Assembly: GCA_963920705.1 (NCBI GenBank)
Contig: CAWUCO010000228.1
Coordinates: 124,001 to 188,000 of the forward strand
DNA length: 64,000 nt
Direction: 5' to 3'
Origin: Odiellus spinosus
Taxonomy: Eukaryota; Arthropoda; Arachnida; Opiliones; Phalangiidae
A model generated the notes under the pieces. It made no database searches and was not told the origin of the DNA. It worked only from the letters and a program-made list of their open reading frames with translations. Numbering within the stretch: the stretch's first letter is position 1; every line of letters starts with the position of its first letter. The translations under genes were made by a program, and so were the position numbers. Below, one piece after another: positions 26,141 to 40,611 of this stretch.

Positions 26141-27184
26141 GGATCTCAACTTGGAAAATTTGTGGATCTCTACTTGGAAAATTTGTGGATCTCTACTTGG
26201 AAAATTTGTAGATCTGTACTTGGAAAATTTTGGATCTGTTCTTGGAAAATTTGTGGATCTGTACTTGGAAAATTTGTAAATCTATACTTGGAAAATTTGT
26301 AAATCTATACTTGGAAAATTTGTGGATCTCTACTTGGAAAATTTTATAGATCTGTACTTGGAAAATTTTGGATCTGTACTTGGAAAATTTGTAAATCTAT
26401 ACTTGGAAAATTTGTAAATCTATACTTGGAAAATTTGTAAATCTATACTTGGAAAATTTGTAAATCTATACTTGGAAAATTTGCAAATCTATACTTGCAA
26501 AATTTGTAAATCTATACTTGGAAATTTTGTGGATCTCTACTTGGAAAATTTGTAAATCTATACTTGGAAAATTTGTAAATTTATACTTGGAAAATTTGTG
26601 GATCTCTACTTGGAAAATTTGTAAATCTATTCTTGGAAAATTTGTAAATCTATACTTGGAAAATTTTTAAATCTTTACTTGGAAAATTTGCGGATCTGTA
26701 CTTGGAAAATTTGTGGATCTGTACTTGAAAAATTTGTAAATCTGTACTTGGAAAATTTGTAAATGTATACTTGGAAAATTTGTAAATCTCTACTTGGAAA
26801 ATTTGTAAATCTATACTTGGAAAATTTGTAAATCTATACTTGGAAAATTTGTAAATCTATACTTGGAAAATTTGTAAATCTATACTTGGAAAATTTGTAA
26901 ATCTATACTTGGAAAATTTGTAAATCTATACTTGGAAAATTTGTAAATCTATACTTGGAAAATTTGGAAATCTATACTTGGAAAATTTGTAAATCTATAC
27001 TTGGAAAATTTGTAAATCTATACTTGGAAAATTTGTGGATCTCTACTTGGAAAATTTGTGGATCTCTACTTTGAAAATTTGTGGATCTCTACTTGGAAAA
27101 TTTTTGCATCTGTACTTGGAAAATTTGTAAATCTATACTTGGAAAATTTGTAAATCTATACTTGGAAAATTTGTAAATCTATAC

Positions 27185-27919
27185 TTGGAAATTTTGTGGA
27201 TCTCTACTTGGAAAATTTGTAAATCTATACTTGGAAAATTTGTAAATCTATACTTGGAAAATTTGTGGATCTCTACTTGGAAATTTGTGGATCTCTACTT
27301 GGAAAATTTGTGGATCTCTACTTGGAAAATTTGTAGATCTGTACTTGGAAAATTTGTGGATCTGTACTTGGAAAATTTGTGGATCTGTACTTGGAAAATT
27401 TGTAAATCTATACTTGGAAAATTTGTAAATCTCTACTTGGAAAATTTGTAAATCTATACTTGGAAAATTTGTAAATCTATACTTGGAAAATTTGCAAATC
27501 TATACTTGGAAAATTTGTAAATCTATACTTGGAAATTTTGTGGATCTCTACTTGGAAAATTTGTAAATCTATACTTGGAAAATTTGTAAATTTATACTTG
27601 GAAAATTTGTGGATCTCTACTTGGAAAATTTGTAAATCTATACTTGGAAAATTTGTAAATCTATACTTGGAAAATTTGTAAATCTATACTTGGAAAATTT
27701 GGAAATCTATACTTGGAAAATTTGTAAATCTATACTTGGAAAATTTGTAAATCTATACTTGGAAAATTTGTGGATCTCTACTTGGAAAATTTGTGGATCT
27801 CTACTTTGAAAATTTGTGGATCTCTACTTGGAAAATTTTTGCATCTGTACTTGGAAAATTTGTAAATCTATACTTGGAAAATTTGTAAATCTATACTTGG
27901 AAAATTTGTAAATCTATAC
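27185..27919. repeat. 735-bp deletion derivative of the 1378-bp unit
   Basis: The segment starting at 27185 recurs at 27920, 735 bp later, whereas the equivalent pair in the left copy (4770 and 6148) is 1378 bp apart. The missing 643 bp contains the CTCAAC, TTTTATAGATC and GCGGATCTG landmarks. The order passes directly from the TAAATTTATAC and class B monomers to class A monomers and GGAAATC. A single TAAATCTCTAC near 27424 marks this derivative. Confidence 0.82.
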
Positions 27920-29339
27920 TTGGAAATTTTGTGGATCTCTACTTGGAAAATTTGTAAATCTATACTTGGAAAATTTGTAAATCTATACTTGGAAAATTTG
28001 TGGATCTCTACTTGGAAATTTGTGGATCTCTACTTGGAAAATTTGTGGATCTCTACTTGGAAAATTTGTAGATCTGTACTTGGAAAATTTGTGGATCTGT
28101 ACTTGGAAAATTTGTGGATCTGTACTTGGAAAATTTGTAAATCTATACTTGGAAAATTTGTAAATCTATACTTGGAAAATTTGTAAATCTATACTTGGAA
28201 AATTTGTAAATCTATACTTGGAAAATTTGCAAATCTATACTTGGAAAATTTGTAAATCTATACTTGGAAATTTTGTGGATCTCTACTTGGAAAATTTGTA
28301 AATCTATACTTGGAAAATTTGTAAATTTATACTTGGAAAATTTGTGGATCTCTACTTGGAAAATTTGTAAATCTATTCTTGGAAAATTTGTAAATCTATA
28401 CTTGGAAAATTTTTAAATCTTTACTTGGAAAATTTGCGGATCTGTACTTGGAAAATTTGTGGATCTGTACTTGGAAAATTTGTAAATCTGTACTTGGAAA
28501 ATTTGTAAATGTATACTTGGAAAATTTGTAAATCTCTACTTGGAAAATTTGTAAATCTATACTTGGAAAATTTGTAAATCTATACTTGGAAAATTTGTAA
28601 ATCTATACTTGGAAAATTTGTAAATCTATACTTGGAAAATTTGTAAATCTATACTTGGAAAATTTGTAAATCTATACTTGGAAAATTTGTAAATCTATAC
28701 TTGGAAAATTTGTAAATCTATACTTGGAAAATTTGTAAATCTATACTTGGAAAATTTGTAAATCTATACTTGGAAAATTTGTGGATCTCTACTTGGAAAA
28801 TTTGTGGATCTCTACTTTGAAAATTTGTGGATCTCTACTTGGAAAATTTTTGCATCTATACTTGGAAAATTTGTAAATCTATACTTGGAAAATTTGTAAA
28901 TCTATACTTGGAAAATTTGTAAATCTATACTTGGAAATTTTGTGGATCTCTACTTGGAAAATTTGTAAATCTATACTTGGAAAATTTGTAAATCTATACT
29001 TGGAAAATTTGTGGATCTCTACTTGGAAAATTTTTGGATCTCTACTTGGAAAATTTGTGGATCTCTACTTGGAAAATTTGTAGATCTGTACTTGGAAAAT
29101 TTGTGGATCTGTACTTGGAAAATTTGTGGATCTGTACTTGGAATTTTGTGGATCTCTACTTGTAAAATTTGTGGATCTGTACTTGGAAAATTTGTGGATC
29201 TAAACTTGGGGAATTTGTGGATCTATACTTGGGGAATTTGTAAATCTATACATGGAAAATTTGTAAATCTATACTTGGAAAATTTGTAAATCTATACTTG
29301 GAAAATTTGTAAATCTATACTTGGAAAATTTGTAAATCT

Positions 29340-32039
29340 ATACTTGGAAAATTTGTGGATCTCAACTTGGAAAATTTGTGGATCTCTACTTGGAAAATTT
29401 GTGGATCTCTACTTGGAAAATTTGTAGATCTGTACTTGGAAAATTTTGGATCTGTACTTGGAAAATTTGTGGATCTGTACTTGGAAAATTTGTAAATCTA
29501 TACTTGGAAAATTTGTAAATCTATACTTGGAAAATTTGTGGATCTCTACTTGGAAAATTTTATAGATCTGTACTTGGAAAATTTTGTATCTGTACTTGGA
29601 AAATTTGTAAATCTATACTTGGAAAATTTGTAAATCTATACTTGGAAAATTTGTAAATCTATACTTGGAAAATTTGTAAATCTATACTTGGAAAATTTGC
29701 AAATCTATTCTTGCAAAATTTGTAAATCTATACTTGGAAATTTTGTGGATCTCTACTTGGAAAATTTGTAAATCTATACTTGGAAAATTTGTAAATTTAT
29801 ACTTGGAAAATTTGTGGATCTCTACTTGGAAAATTTGTAAATCTATTCTTGGAAAATTTGTAAATCTATACTTGGAAAATTTTTAAATCTTTACTTGGAA
29901 AATTTGCGGATCTGTACTTGGAAAATTTGTGGATCTGTACTTGGAAAATTTGTAAATCTGTACTTGGAAAATTTGTAAATGTATACTTGGAAAATTTGTA
30001 AATCTCTACTTGGAAAATTTGTAAATCTATACTTGGAAAATTTGTAAATCTATACTTGGAAAATTTGTAAATCTATACTTGGAAAATTTGTAAATCTATA
30101 CTTGGAAAATTTGTAAATCTATACTTGGAAAATTTGTAAATCTATACTTGGAAAATTTGTAAATCTATACTTGGAAAATTTGTAAATCTATACTTGGAAA
30201 ATTTGTAAATCTATACTTGGAAAATTTGTAAATCTATACTTGGAAAATTTGTGGATCTCTACTTGGAAAATTTGTGGATCTCTACTTTGAAAATTTGTGG
30301 ATCTCTACTTGGAAAATTTTTGCATCTGTACTTGGAAAATTTGTAAATCTATACTTGGAAAATTTGTAAATCTATACTTGGAAAATTTGTAAATCTATAC
30401 TTGGAAATTTTGTGGATCTCTACTTGGAAAATTTGTGGATCTCTACTTGGAAAATTTGTAGATCTGTACTTGGAAAATTTGTGGATCTGTACTTGGAAAA
30501 TTTGTGGATCTGTACTTGGAAAATTTGTAAATCTATACTTGGAAAATTTGTAAATCTATACTTGGAAAATTTGTAAATCTATACTTGGAAAATTTGTAAA
30601 TCTATACTTGGAAAATTTGCAAATCTATACTTGGAAAATTTGTAAATCTATACTTGGAAAATTTGTAAATCTATACTTGGAAAATTTGTAAATCTATACT
30701 TGGAAAATTTGTAAATCTATACTTGGAAAATTTGTGGATCTCAACTTGGAAAATTTGTGGATCTCTACTTGGAAAATTTGTGGATCTCTACTTGGAAAAT
30801 TTGTAGATCTGTACTTGGAAAATTTTGGATCTGTACTTGGAAAATTTGTGGATCTGTACTTGGAAAATTTGTAAATCTATACTTGGAAAATTTGTAAATC
30901 TATACTTGGAAAATTTGTGGATCTCTACTTGGAAAATTTTATAGATCTGTACTTGGAAAATTTTGTATCTGTACTTGGAAAATTTGTAAATCTATACTTG
31001 GAAAATTTGTAAATCTATACTTGGAAAATTTGTAAATCTATACTTGGAAAATTTGTAAATCTATACTTGGAAAATTTGCAAATCTATTCTTGCAAAATTT
31101 GTAAATCTATACTTGGAAATTTTGTGGATCTCTACTTGGAAAATTTGTAAATCTATACTTGGAAAATTTGTAAATTTATACTTGGAAAATTTGTGGATCT
31201 CTACTTGGAAAATTTGTAAATCTATTCTTGGAAAATTTGTAAATCTATACTTGGAAAATTTTTAAATCTTTACTTGGAAAATTTGCGGATCTGTACTTGG
31301 AAAATTTGTGGATCTGTACTTGGAAAATTTGTAAATCTGTACTTGGAAAATTTGTAAATGTATACTTGGAAAATTTGTAAATCTCTACTTGGAAAATTTG
31401 TAAATCTATACTTGGAAAATTTGTAAATCTATACTTGGAAAATTTGTAAATCTATACTTGGAAAATTTGTAAATCTATACTTGGAAAATTTGTAAATCTA
31501 TACTTGGAAAATTTGTAAATCTATACTTGGAAAATTTGTAAATCTATACTTGGAAAATTTGTAAATCTATACTTGGAAAATTTGTAAATCTATACTTGGA
31601 AAATTTGTAAATCTATACTTGGAAAATTTGTGGATCTCTACTTGGAAAATTTGTGGATCTCTACTTTGAAAATTTGTGGATCTCTACTTGGAAAATTTTT
31701 GCATCTGTACTTGGAAAATTTGTAAATCTATACTTGGAAAATTTGTAAATCTATACTTGGAAAATTTGTAAATCTATACTTGGAAATTTTGTGGATCTCT
31801 ACTTGGAAAATTTGTGGATCTCTACTTGGAAAATTTGTAGATCTGTACTTGGAAAATTTGTGGATCTGTACTTGGAAAATTTGTGGATCTGTACTTGGAA
31901 AATTTGTAAATCTATACTTGGAAAATTTGTAAATCTATACTTGGAAAATTTGTAAATCTATACTTGGAAAATTTGTAAATCTATACTTGGAAAATTTGCA
32001 AATCTATACTTGGAAAATTTGTAAATCTATACTTGGAAA
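29340..32039. repeat. 1379-bp higher-order repeat pair inside the first 7-kb copy
   Basis: CTCAAC at 29361 and 30740 and GCGGATCTG at 29906 and 31285 are both 1379 bp apart, that is 60 monomers less 1 bp. The net value is -1 because each unit has two 22-mers (TTTTGGATCTG and TTTTGTATCTG) and one 24-mer. TTTTGTATCTG (a T in place of the G of the related unit) and TCTATTCTTGCAAAA are shared by both units. They differ from the 1378-bp units at 3.7-6.5 kb, which have TTTTGGATCTG in that place. The match ends near 32039. Confidence 0.85.
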
Positions 32040-35000
32040 TTTTGTGGATCTCTACTTGGAAAATTTGTAAATCTATACTTGGAAAATTTGTAAATTTATA
32101 CTTGGAAAATTTGTGGATCTCTACTTGGAAAATTTGTAAATCTATTCTTGGAAAATTTGTAAATCTATACTTGGAAAATTTTTAAATCTTTACTTGGAAA
32201 ATTTGCGGATCTGTACTTGGAAAATTTGTGGATCTGTACTTGGAAAATTTGTAAATCTGTACTTGGAAAATTTGTAAATGTATACTTGGAAAATTTGTAA
32301 ATCTCTACTTGGAAAATTTGTAAATCTATACTTGGAAAATTTGTAAATCTATACTTGGAAAATTTGTAAATCTATACTTGGAAAATTTGTAAATCTATAC
32401 TTGGAAAATTTGTAAATCTATACTTGGAAAATTTGTAAATCTATACTTGGAAAATTTGTAAATCTATACTTGGAAAATTTGTAAATCTATACTTGGAAAA
32501 TTTGTAAATCTATACTTGGAAAATTTGTAAATCTATACTTGGAAAATTTGTGGATCTCTACTTGGAAAATTTGTGGATCTCTACTTTGAAAATTTGTGGA
32601 TCTCTACTTGGAAAATTTTTGCATCTATACTTGGAAAATTTGTAAATCTATACTTGGAAAATTTGTAAATCTATACTTGGAAAATTTGTAAATCTATACT
32701 TGGAAATTTTGTGGATCTCTACTTGGAAAATTTGTAAATCTATACTTGGAAAATTTGTAAATCTATACTTGGAAAATTTGTGGATCTCTACTTGGAAAAT
32801 TTGTGGATCTCTACTTGGAAAATTTGTGGATCTCTACTTGGAAAATTTGTAGATCTGTACTTGGAAAATTTGTGGATCTGTACTTGGAAAATTTGTGGAT
32901 CTGTACTTGGAATTTTGTGGATCTCTACTTGTAAAATTTGTGGATCTGTACTTGGAAAATTTGTGGATCTAAACTTGGGGAATTTGTGGATCTATACTTG
33001 GGGAATTTGTAAATCTATACATGGAAAATTTGTAAATCTATACTTGGAAAATTTGTAAATCTATACTTGGAAAATTTGTGGATCTATACTTGGAAAATTT
33101 GTGGATCTATACTTGGAAAATTTGTGGATCTATACTTGGAAATTTGTGGATCTATACTTGGAAAATTTGTGGATCTCTACTTGGAAAATTTGTGGATCTC
33201 TACTTGGAAAATTTGTGGATCTCTACTTGGAAAATTTGTAGATCTGTACTTGGAAAATTTTGGATCTGTACTTGGAAAATTTGTGCATCTCTACTTGGAA
33301 AATTTGTAAATCTATACTTGGAAAATTTGTAAATCTATACTTGGAAAATTTGTAAATCTATACTTGGAAATTTTGTGGATCTCTACTTGGAAAATTTGTA
33401 AATCTATACTTGGAATATTTGTAAATTTATACTTGGAAAATTTGTGGATCTCTATTTGGAAAATTTGTGGATCTCTACTTGGAAAATTTGTAGATCTGTA
33501 CTTGGAAAATTTGTGCATCTCTACTTGAAAAATTTGTAAATCTATACTTGGAAAATTTTTAAATCTTTACTTGGAAAATTTGCGGATCTGTACTTGGAAA
33601 ATTTGTGGATCTGTACTTGGAAAATTTGTAAATCTGTACTTGGAAAATTTGTAAATGTATACTTGGAAAATTTGTAAATCTCTACTTGGAAAATTTGTAA
33701 ATCTATACTTGGAAAATTTGTAAATCTATACTTGGAAAATTTGTAAATCTATACTTGGAAAATTTGTAAATCTATACTTGGAAAATTTGTAAATCTATAC
33801 TTGGAAAATTTGTAAATCTATACTTGGAAAATTTGTAAATCTATACTTGGAAAATTTGTAAATCTATACTTGGAAAATTTGTAAATCTATACTTGGAAAA
33901 TTTGTAAATCTATACTTGGAAAATTTGTGGATCTATACTTGGAAAATTTGTAAATCTATACTTGGAAAATTTGTAAATCTATACTTGGAAAATTTGTAAA
34001 TCTATACTTGGAAAATTTGGAAATCTATACTTGGAAAATTTGTAAATCTATACTTGGAAAATTTGTAAATCTATACTTGGAAAATTTGTGGATCTCTACT
34101 TGGAAAATTTGTGGATCTCTACTTTGAAAATTTGTGGATCTCTACTTGGAAAATTTTTGCATCTGTACTTGGAAAATTTGTAAATCTATACTTGGAAAAT
34201 TTGTAAATCTATACTTGGAAAATTTGTAAATCTATACTTGGAAATTTTGTGGATCTCTACTTGGAAAATTTGTAAATCTATACTTGGAAAATTTGTAAAT
34301 CTATACTTGGAAAATTTGTGGATCTCTACTTGGAAATTTGTGGATCTCTACTTGGAAAATTTGTGGATCTCTACTTGGAAAATTTGTAGATCTGTACTTG
34401 GAAAATTTGTGGATCTGTACTTGGAAAATTTGTGGATCTGTACTTGGAAAATTTGTAAATCTATACTTGGAAAATTTGTAAATCTCTACTTGGAAAATTT
34501 GTAAATCTATACTTGGAAAATTTGTAAATCTATACTTGGAAAATTTGCAAATCTATACTTGGAAAATTTGTAAATCTATACTTGGAAATTTTGTGGATCT
34601 CTACTTGGAAAATTTGTAAATCTATACTTGGAAAATTTGTAAATTTATACTTGGAAAATTTGTGGATCTCTACTTGGAAAATTTGTAAATCTATACTTGG
34701 AAAATTTGTAAATCTATACTTGGAAAATTTGTAAATCTATACTTGGAAAATTTGGAAATCTATACTTGGAAAATTTGTAAATCTATACTTGGAAAATTTG
34801 TAAATCTATACTTGGAAAATTTGTGGATCTCTACTTGGAAAATTTGTGGATCTCTACTTTGAAAATTTGTGGATCTCTACTTGGAAAATTTTTGCATCTG
34901 TACTTGGAAAATTTGTAAATCTATACTTGGAAAATTTGTAAATCTATACTTGGAAAATTTGTAAATCTATACTTGGAAATTTTGTGGATCTCTACTTGGA

Positions 35001-36392
35001 AAATTTGTAAATCTATACTTGGAAAATTTGTAAATCTATACTTGGAAAATTTGTGGATCTCTACTTGGAAATTTGTGGATCTCTACTTGGAAAATTTGTG
35101 GATCTCTACTTGGAAAATTTGTAGATCTGTACTTGGAAAATTTGTGGATCTGTACTTGGAAAATTTGTGGATCTGTACTTGGAAAATTTGTAAATCTATA
35201 CTTGGAAAATTTGTAAATCTATACTTGGAAAATTTGTAAATCTATACTTGGAAAATTTGTAAATCTATACTTGGAAAATTTGCAAATCTATACTTGGAAA
35301 ATTTGTAAATCTATACTTGGAAATTTTGTGGATCTCTACTTGGAAAATTTGTAAATCTATACTTGGAAAATTTGTAAATTTATACTTGGAAAATTTGTGG
35401 ATCTCTACTTGGAAAATTTGTAAATCTATTCTTGGAAAATTTGTAAATCTATACTTGGAAAATTTTTAAATCTTTACTTGGAAAATTTGCGGATCTGTAC
35501 TTGGAAAATTTGTGGATCTGTACTTGGAAAATTTGTAAATCTGTACTTGGAAAATTTGTAAATGTATACTTGGAAAATTTGTAAATCTCTACTTGGAAAA
35601 TTTGTAAATCTATACTTGGAAAATTTGTAAATCTATACTTGGAAAATTTGTAAATCTATACTTGGAAAATTTGTAAATCTATACTTGGAAAATTTGTAAA
35701 TCTATACTTGGAAAATTTGTAAATCTATACTTGGAAAATTTGTAAATCTATACTTGGAAAATTTGTAAATCTATACTTGGAAAATTTGTAAATCTATACT
35801 TGGAAAATTTGTAAATCTATACTTGGAAAATTTGTGGATCTCTACTTGGAAAATTTGTGGATCTCTACTTTGAAAATTTGTGGATCTCTACTTGGAAAAT
35901 TTTTGCATCTATACTTGGAAAATTTGTAAATCTATACTTGGAAAATTTGTAAATCTATACTTGGAAAATTTGTAAATCTATACTTGGAAATTTTGTGGAT
36001 CTCTACTTGGAAAATTTGTAAATCTATACTTGGAAAATTTGTAAATCTATACTTGGAAAATTTGTGGATCTCTACTTGGAAAATTTTTGGATCTCTACTT
36101 GGAAAATTTGTGGATCTCTACTTGGAAAATTTGTAGATCTGTACTTGGAAAATTTGTGGATCTGTACTTGGAAAATTTGTGGATCTGTACTTGGAATTTT
36201 GTGGATCTCTACTTGTAAAATTTGTGGATCTGTACTTGGAAAATTTGTGGATCTAAACTTGGGGAATTTGTGGATCTATACTTGGGGAATTTGTAAATCT
36301 ATACATGGAAAATTTGTAAATCTATACTTGGAAAATTTGTAAATCTATACTTGGAAAATTTGTAAATCTATACTTGGAAAATTTGTAAATCT

Positions 36393-39092
36393 ATACTTGG
36401 AAAATTTGTGGATCTCAACTTGGAAAATTTGTGGATCTCTACTTGGAAAATTTGTGGATCTCTACTTGGAAAATTTGTAGATCTGTACTTGGAAAATTTT
36501 GGATCTGTACTTGGAAAATTTGTGGATCTGTACTTGGAAAATTTGTAAATCTATACTTGGAAAATTTGTAAATCTATACTTGGAAAATTTGTGGATCTCT
36601 ACTTGGAAAATTTTATAGATCTGTACTTGGAAAATTTTGTATCTGTACTTGGAAAATTTGTAAATCTATACTTGGAAAATTTGTAAATCTATACTTGGAA
36701 AATTTGTAAATCTATACTTGGAAAATTTGTAAATCTATACTTGGAAAATTTGCAAATCTATTCTTGCAAAATTTGTAAATCTATACTTGGAAATTTTGTG
36801 GATCTCTACTTGGAAAATTTGTAAATCTATACTTGGAAAATTTGTAAATTTATACTTGGAAAATTTGTGGATCTCTACTTGGAAAATTTGTAAATCTATT
36901 CTTGGAAAATTTGTAAATCTATACTTGGAAAATTTTTAAATCTTTACTTGGAAAATTTGCGGATCTGTACTTGGAAAATTTGTGGATCTGTACTTGGAAA
37001 ATTTGTAAATCTGTACTTGGAAAATTTGTAAATGTATACTTGGAAAATTTGTAAATCTCTACTTGGAAAATTTGTAAATCTATACTTGGAAAATTTGTAA
37101 ATCTATACTTGGAAAATTTGTAAATCTATACTTGGAAAATTTGTAAATCTATACTTGGAAAATTTGTAAATCTATACTTGGAAAATTTGTAAATCTATAC
37201 TTGGAAAATTTGTAAATCTATACTTGGAAAATTTGTAAATCTATACTTGGAAAATTTGTAAATCTATACTTGGAAAATTTGTAAATCTATACTTGGAAAA
37301 TTTGTGGATCTCTACTTGGAAAATTTGTGGATCTCTACTTTGAAAATTTGTGGATCTCTACTTGGAAAATTTTTGCATCTGTACTTGGAAAATTTGTAAA
37401 TCTATACTTGGAAAATTTGTAAATCTATACTTGGAAAATTTGTAAATCTATACTTGGAAATTTTGTGGATCTCTACTTGGAAAATTTGTGGATCTCTACT
37501 TGGAAAATTTGTAGATCTGTACTTGGAAAATTTGTGGATCTGTACTTGGAAAATTTGTGGATCTGTACTTGGAAAATTTGTAAATCTATACTTGGAAAAT
37601 TTGTAAATCTATACTTGGAAAATTTGTAAATCTATACTTGGAAAATTTGTAAATCTATACTTGGAAAATTTGCAAATCTATACTTGGAAAATTTGTAAAT
37701 CTATACTTGGAAAATTTGTAAATCTATACTTGGAAAATTTGTAAATCTATACTTGGAAAATTTGTAAATCTATACTTGGAAAATTTGTGGATCTCAACTT
37801 GGAAAATTTGTGGATCTCTACTTGGAAAATTTGTGGATCTCTACTTGGAAAATTTGTAGATCTGTACTTGGAAAATTTTGGATCTGTACTTGGAAAATTT
37901 GTGGATCTGTACTTGGAAAATTTGTAAATCTATACTTGGAAAATTTGTAAATCTATACTTGGAAAATTTGTGGATCTCTACTTGGAAAATTTTATAGATC
38001 TGTACTTGGAAAATTTTGTATCTGTACTTGGAAAATTTGTAAATCTATACTTGGAAAATTTGTAAATCTATACTTGGAAAATTTGTAAATCTATACTTGG
38101 AAAATTTGTAAATCTATACTTGGAAAATTTGCAAATCTATTCTTGCAAAATTTGTAAATCTATACTTGGAAATTTTGTGGATCTCTACTTGGAAAATTTG
38201 TAAATCTATACTTGGAAAATTTGTAAATTTATACTTGGAAAATTTGTGGATCTCTACTTGGAAAATTTGTAAATCTATTCTTGGAAAATTTGTAAATCTA
38301 TACTTGGAAAATTTTTAAATCTTTACTTGGAAAATTTGCGGATCTGTACTTGGAAAATTTGTGGATCTGTACTTGGAAAATTTGTAAATCTGTACTTGGA
38401 AAATTTGTAAATGTATACTTGGAAAATTTGTAAATCTCTACTTGGAAAATTTGTAAATCTATACTTGGAAAATTTGTAAATCTATACTTGGAAAATTTGT
38501 AAATCTATACTTGGAAAATTTGTAAATCTATACTTGGAAAATTTGTAAATCTATACTTGGAAAATTTGTAAATCTATACTTGGAAAATTTGTAAATCTAT
38601 ACTTGGAAAATTTGTAAATCTATACTTGGAAAATTTGTAAATCTATACTTGGAAAATTTGTAAATCTATACTTGGAAAATTTGTGGATCTCTACTTGGAA
38701 AATTTGTGGATCTCTACTTTGAAAATTTGTGGATCTCTACTTGGAAAATTTTTGCATCTGTACTTGGAAAATTTGTAAATCTATACTTGGAAAATTTGTA
38801 AATCTATACTTGGAAAATTTGTAAATCTATACTTGGAAATTTTGTGGATCTCTACTTGGAAAATTTGTGGATCTCTACTTGGAAAATTTGTAGATCTGTA
38901 CTTGGAAAATTTGTGGATCTGTACTTGGAAAATTTGTGGATCTGTACTTGGAAAATTTGTAAATCTATACTTGGAAAATTTGTAAATCTATACTTGGAAA
39001 ATTTGTAAATCTATACTTGGAAAATTTGTAAATCTATACTTGGAAAATTTGCAAATCTATACTTGGAAAATTTGTAAATCTATACTTGGAAA
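36393..39092. repeat. 1379-bp higher-order repeat pair inside the second 7-kb copy
   Basis: This is the exact counterpart of the pair at 29340-32039, shifted by 7,053 bp. CTCAAC lies at 36414 and 37793, and GCGGATCTG at 36959 and 38338. No difference from the first-copy pair was noticed. Confidence 0.85.
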
Positions 39093-40611
39093 TTTTGTGG
39101 ATCTCTACTTGGAAAATTTGTAAATCTATACTTGGAAAATTTGTAAATTTATACTTGGAAAATTTGTGGATCTCTACTTGGAAAATTTGTAAATCTATTC
39201 TTGGAAAATTTGTAAATCTATACTTGGAAAATTTTTAAATCTTTACTTGGAAAATTTGCGGATCTGTACTTGGAAAATTTGTGGATCTGTACTTGGAAAA
39301 TTTGTAAATCTGTACTTGGAAAATTTGTAAATGTATACTTGGAAAATTTGTAAATCTCTACTTGGAAAATTTGTAAATCTATACTTGGAAAATTTGTAAA
39401 TCTATACTTGGAAAATTTGTAAATCTATACTTGGAAAATTTGTAAATCTATACTTGGAAAATTTGTAAATCTATACTTGGAAAATTTGTAAATCTATACT
39501 TGGAAAATTTGTAAATCTATACTTGGAAAATTTGTAAATCTATACTTGGAAAATTTGTAAATCTATACTTGGAAAATTTGTAAATCTATACTTGGAAAAT
39601 TTGTGGATCTCTACTTGGAAAATTTGTGGATCTCTACTTTGAAAATTTGTGGATCTCTACTTGGAAAATTTTTGCATCTATACTTGGAAAATTTGTAAAT
39701 CTATACTTGGAAAATTTGTAAATCTATACTTGGAAAATTTGTAAATCTATACTTGGAAATTTTGTGGATCTCTACTTGGAAAATTTGTAAATCTATACTT
39801 GGAAAATTTGTAAATCTATACTTGGAAAATTTGTGGATCTCTACTTGGAAAATTTGTGGATCTCTACTTGGAAAATTTGTGGATCTCTACTTGGAAAATT
39901 TGTAGATCTGTACTTGGAAAATTTGTGGATCTGTACTTGGAAAATTTGTGGATCTGTACTTGGAATTTTGTGGATCTCTACTTGTAAAATTTGTGGATCT
40001 GTACTTGGAAAATTTGTGGATCTAAACTTGGGGAATTTGTGGATCTATACTTGGGGAATTTGTAAATCTATACATGGAAAATTTGTAAATCTATACTTGG
40101 AAAATTTGTAAATCTATACTTGGAAAATTTGTGGATCTATACTTGGAAAATTTGTGGATCTATACTTGGAAAATTTGTGGATCTATACTTGGAAATTTGT
40201 GGATCTATACTTGGAAAATTTGTGGATCTCTACTTGGAAAATTTGTGGATCTCTACTTGGAAAATTTGTGGATCTCTACTTGGAAAATTTGTAGATCTGT
40301 ACTTGGAAAATTTTGGATCTGTACTTGGAAAATTTGTGCATCTCTACTTGGAAAATTTGTAAATCTATACTTGGAAAATTTGTAAATCTATACTTGGAAA
40401 ATTTGTAAATCTATACTTGGAAATTTTGTGGATCTCTACTTGGAAAATTTGTAAATCTATACTTGGAATATTTGTAAATTTATACTTGGAAAATTTGTGG
40501 ATCTCTATTTGGAAAATTTGTGGATCTCTACTTGGAAAATTTGTAGATCTGTACTTGGAAAATTTGTGCATCTCTACTTGAAAAATTTGTAAATCTATAC
40601 TTGGAAAATTT
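38850..40611. repeat. Source segment of a 2,389-bp-offset duplication
   Basis: This segment recurs at 41239-43000. GCGGATCTG at 39258 and 41647 and the E-cassette start at 40120 and 42509 are both 2,389 bp apart (104 monomers less 3 bp). The copies differ by GGAATATTTG near 40466, which is GGAAAATTTG at about 42855, and by CTATATTTGG at about 42551 in the downstream copy. Confidence 0.82.

Larger units (their letters stand above)
20122..29362. repeat. Right copy of the large segmental duplication
   Basis: The order matches 1-7590 monomer by monomer but differs by two structural events. Two extra 1147-bp units lie in 21972-26140, and 643 bp (28 monomers less 1 bp) are missing from the unit at 27185-27919. 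Net length is therefore 9241 bp against 7590. Point differences to the left copy are few. The extra 1147-bp units share TGGATCTTTAC (22911, 24058, 25205), absent from the left copy, so they were made after the two copies separated or were homogenised locally. Confidence 0.92.
26882..33934. repeat. 7,053-bp tandem duplication, first copy
   Basis: Every landmark checked recurs 7,053 bp downstream, for example GCGGATCTG at 28436/35489, 29906/36959, 31285/38338, 32205/39258 and 33582/40635, and CTCAAC at 29361/36414. I saw no internal difference between the copies. The length is 307 monomers with net -8 bp: I count ten 22-mers and two 24-mers. The unit contains two 735-bp-type blocks, a 1379-bp pair and a class E cassette. 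The copy ends inside a hybrid monomer at 33927-33938. Confidence 0.93.
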
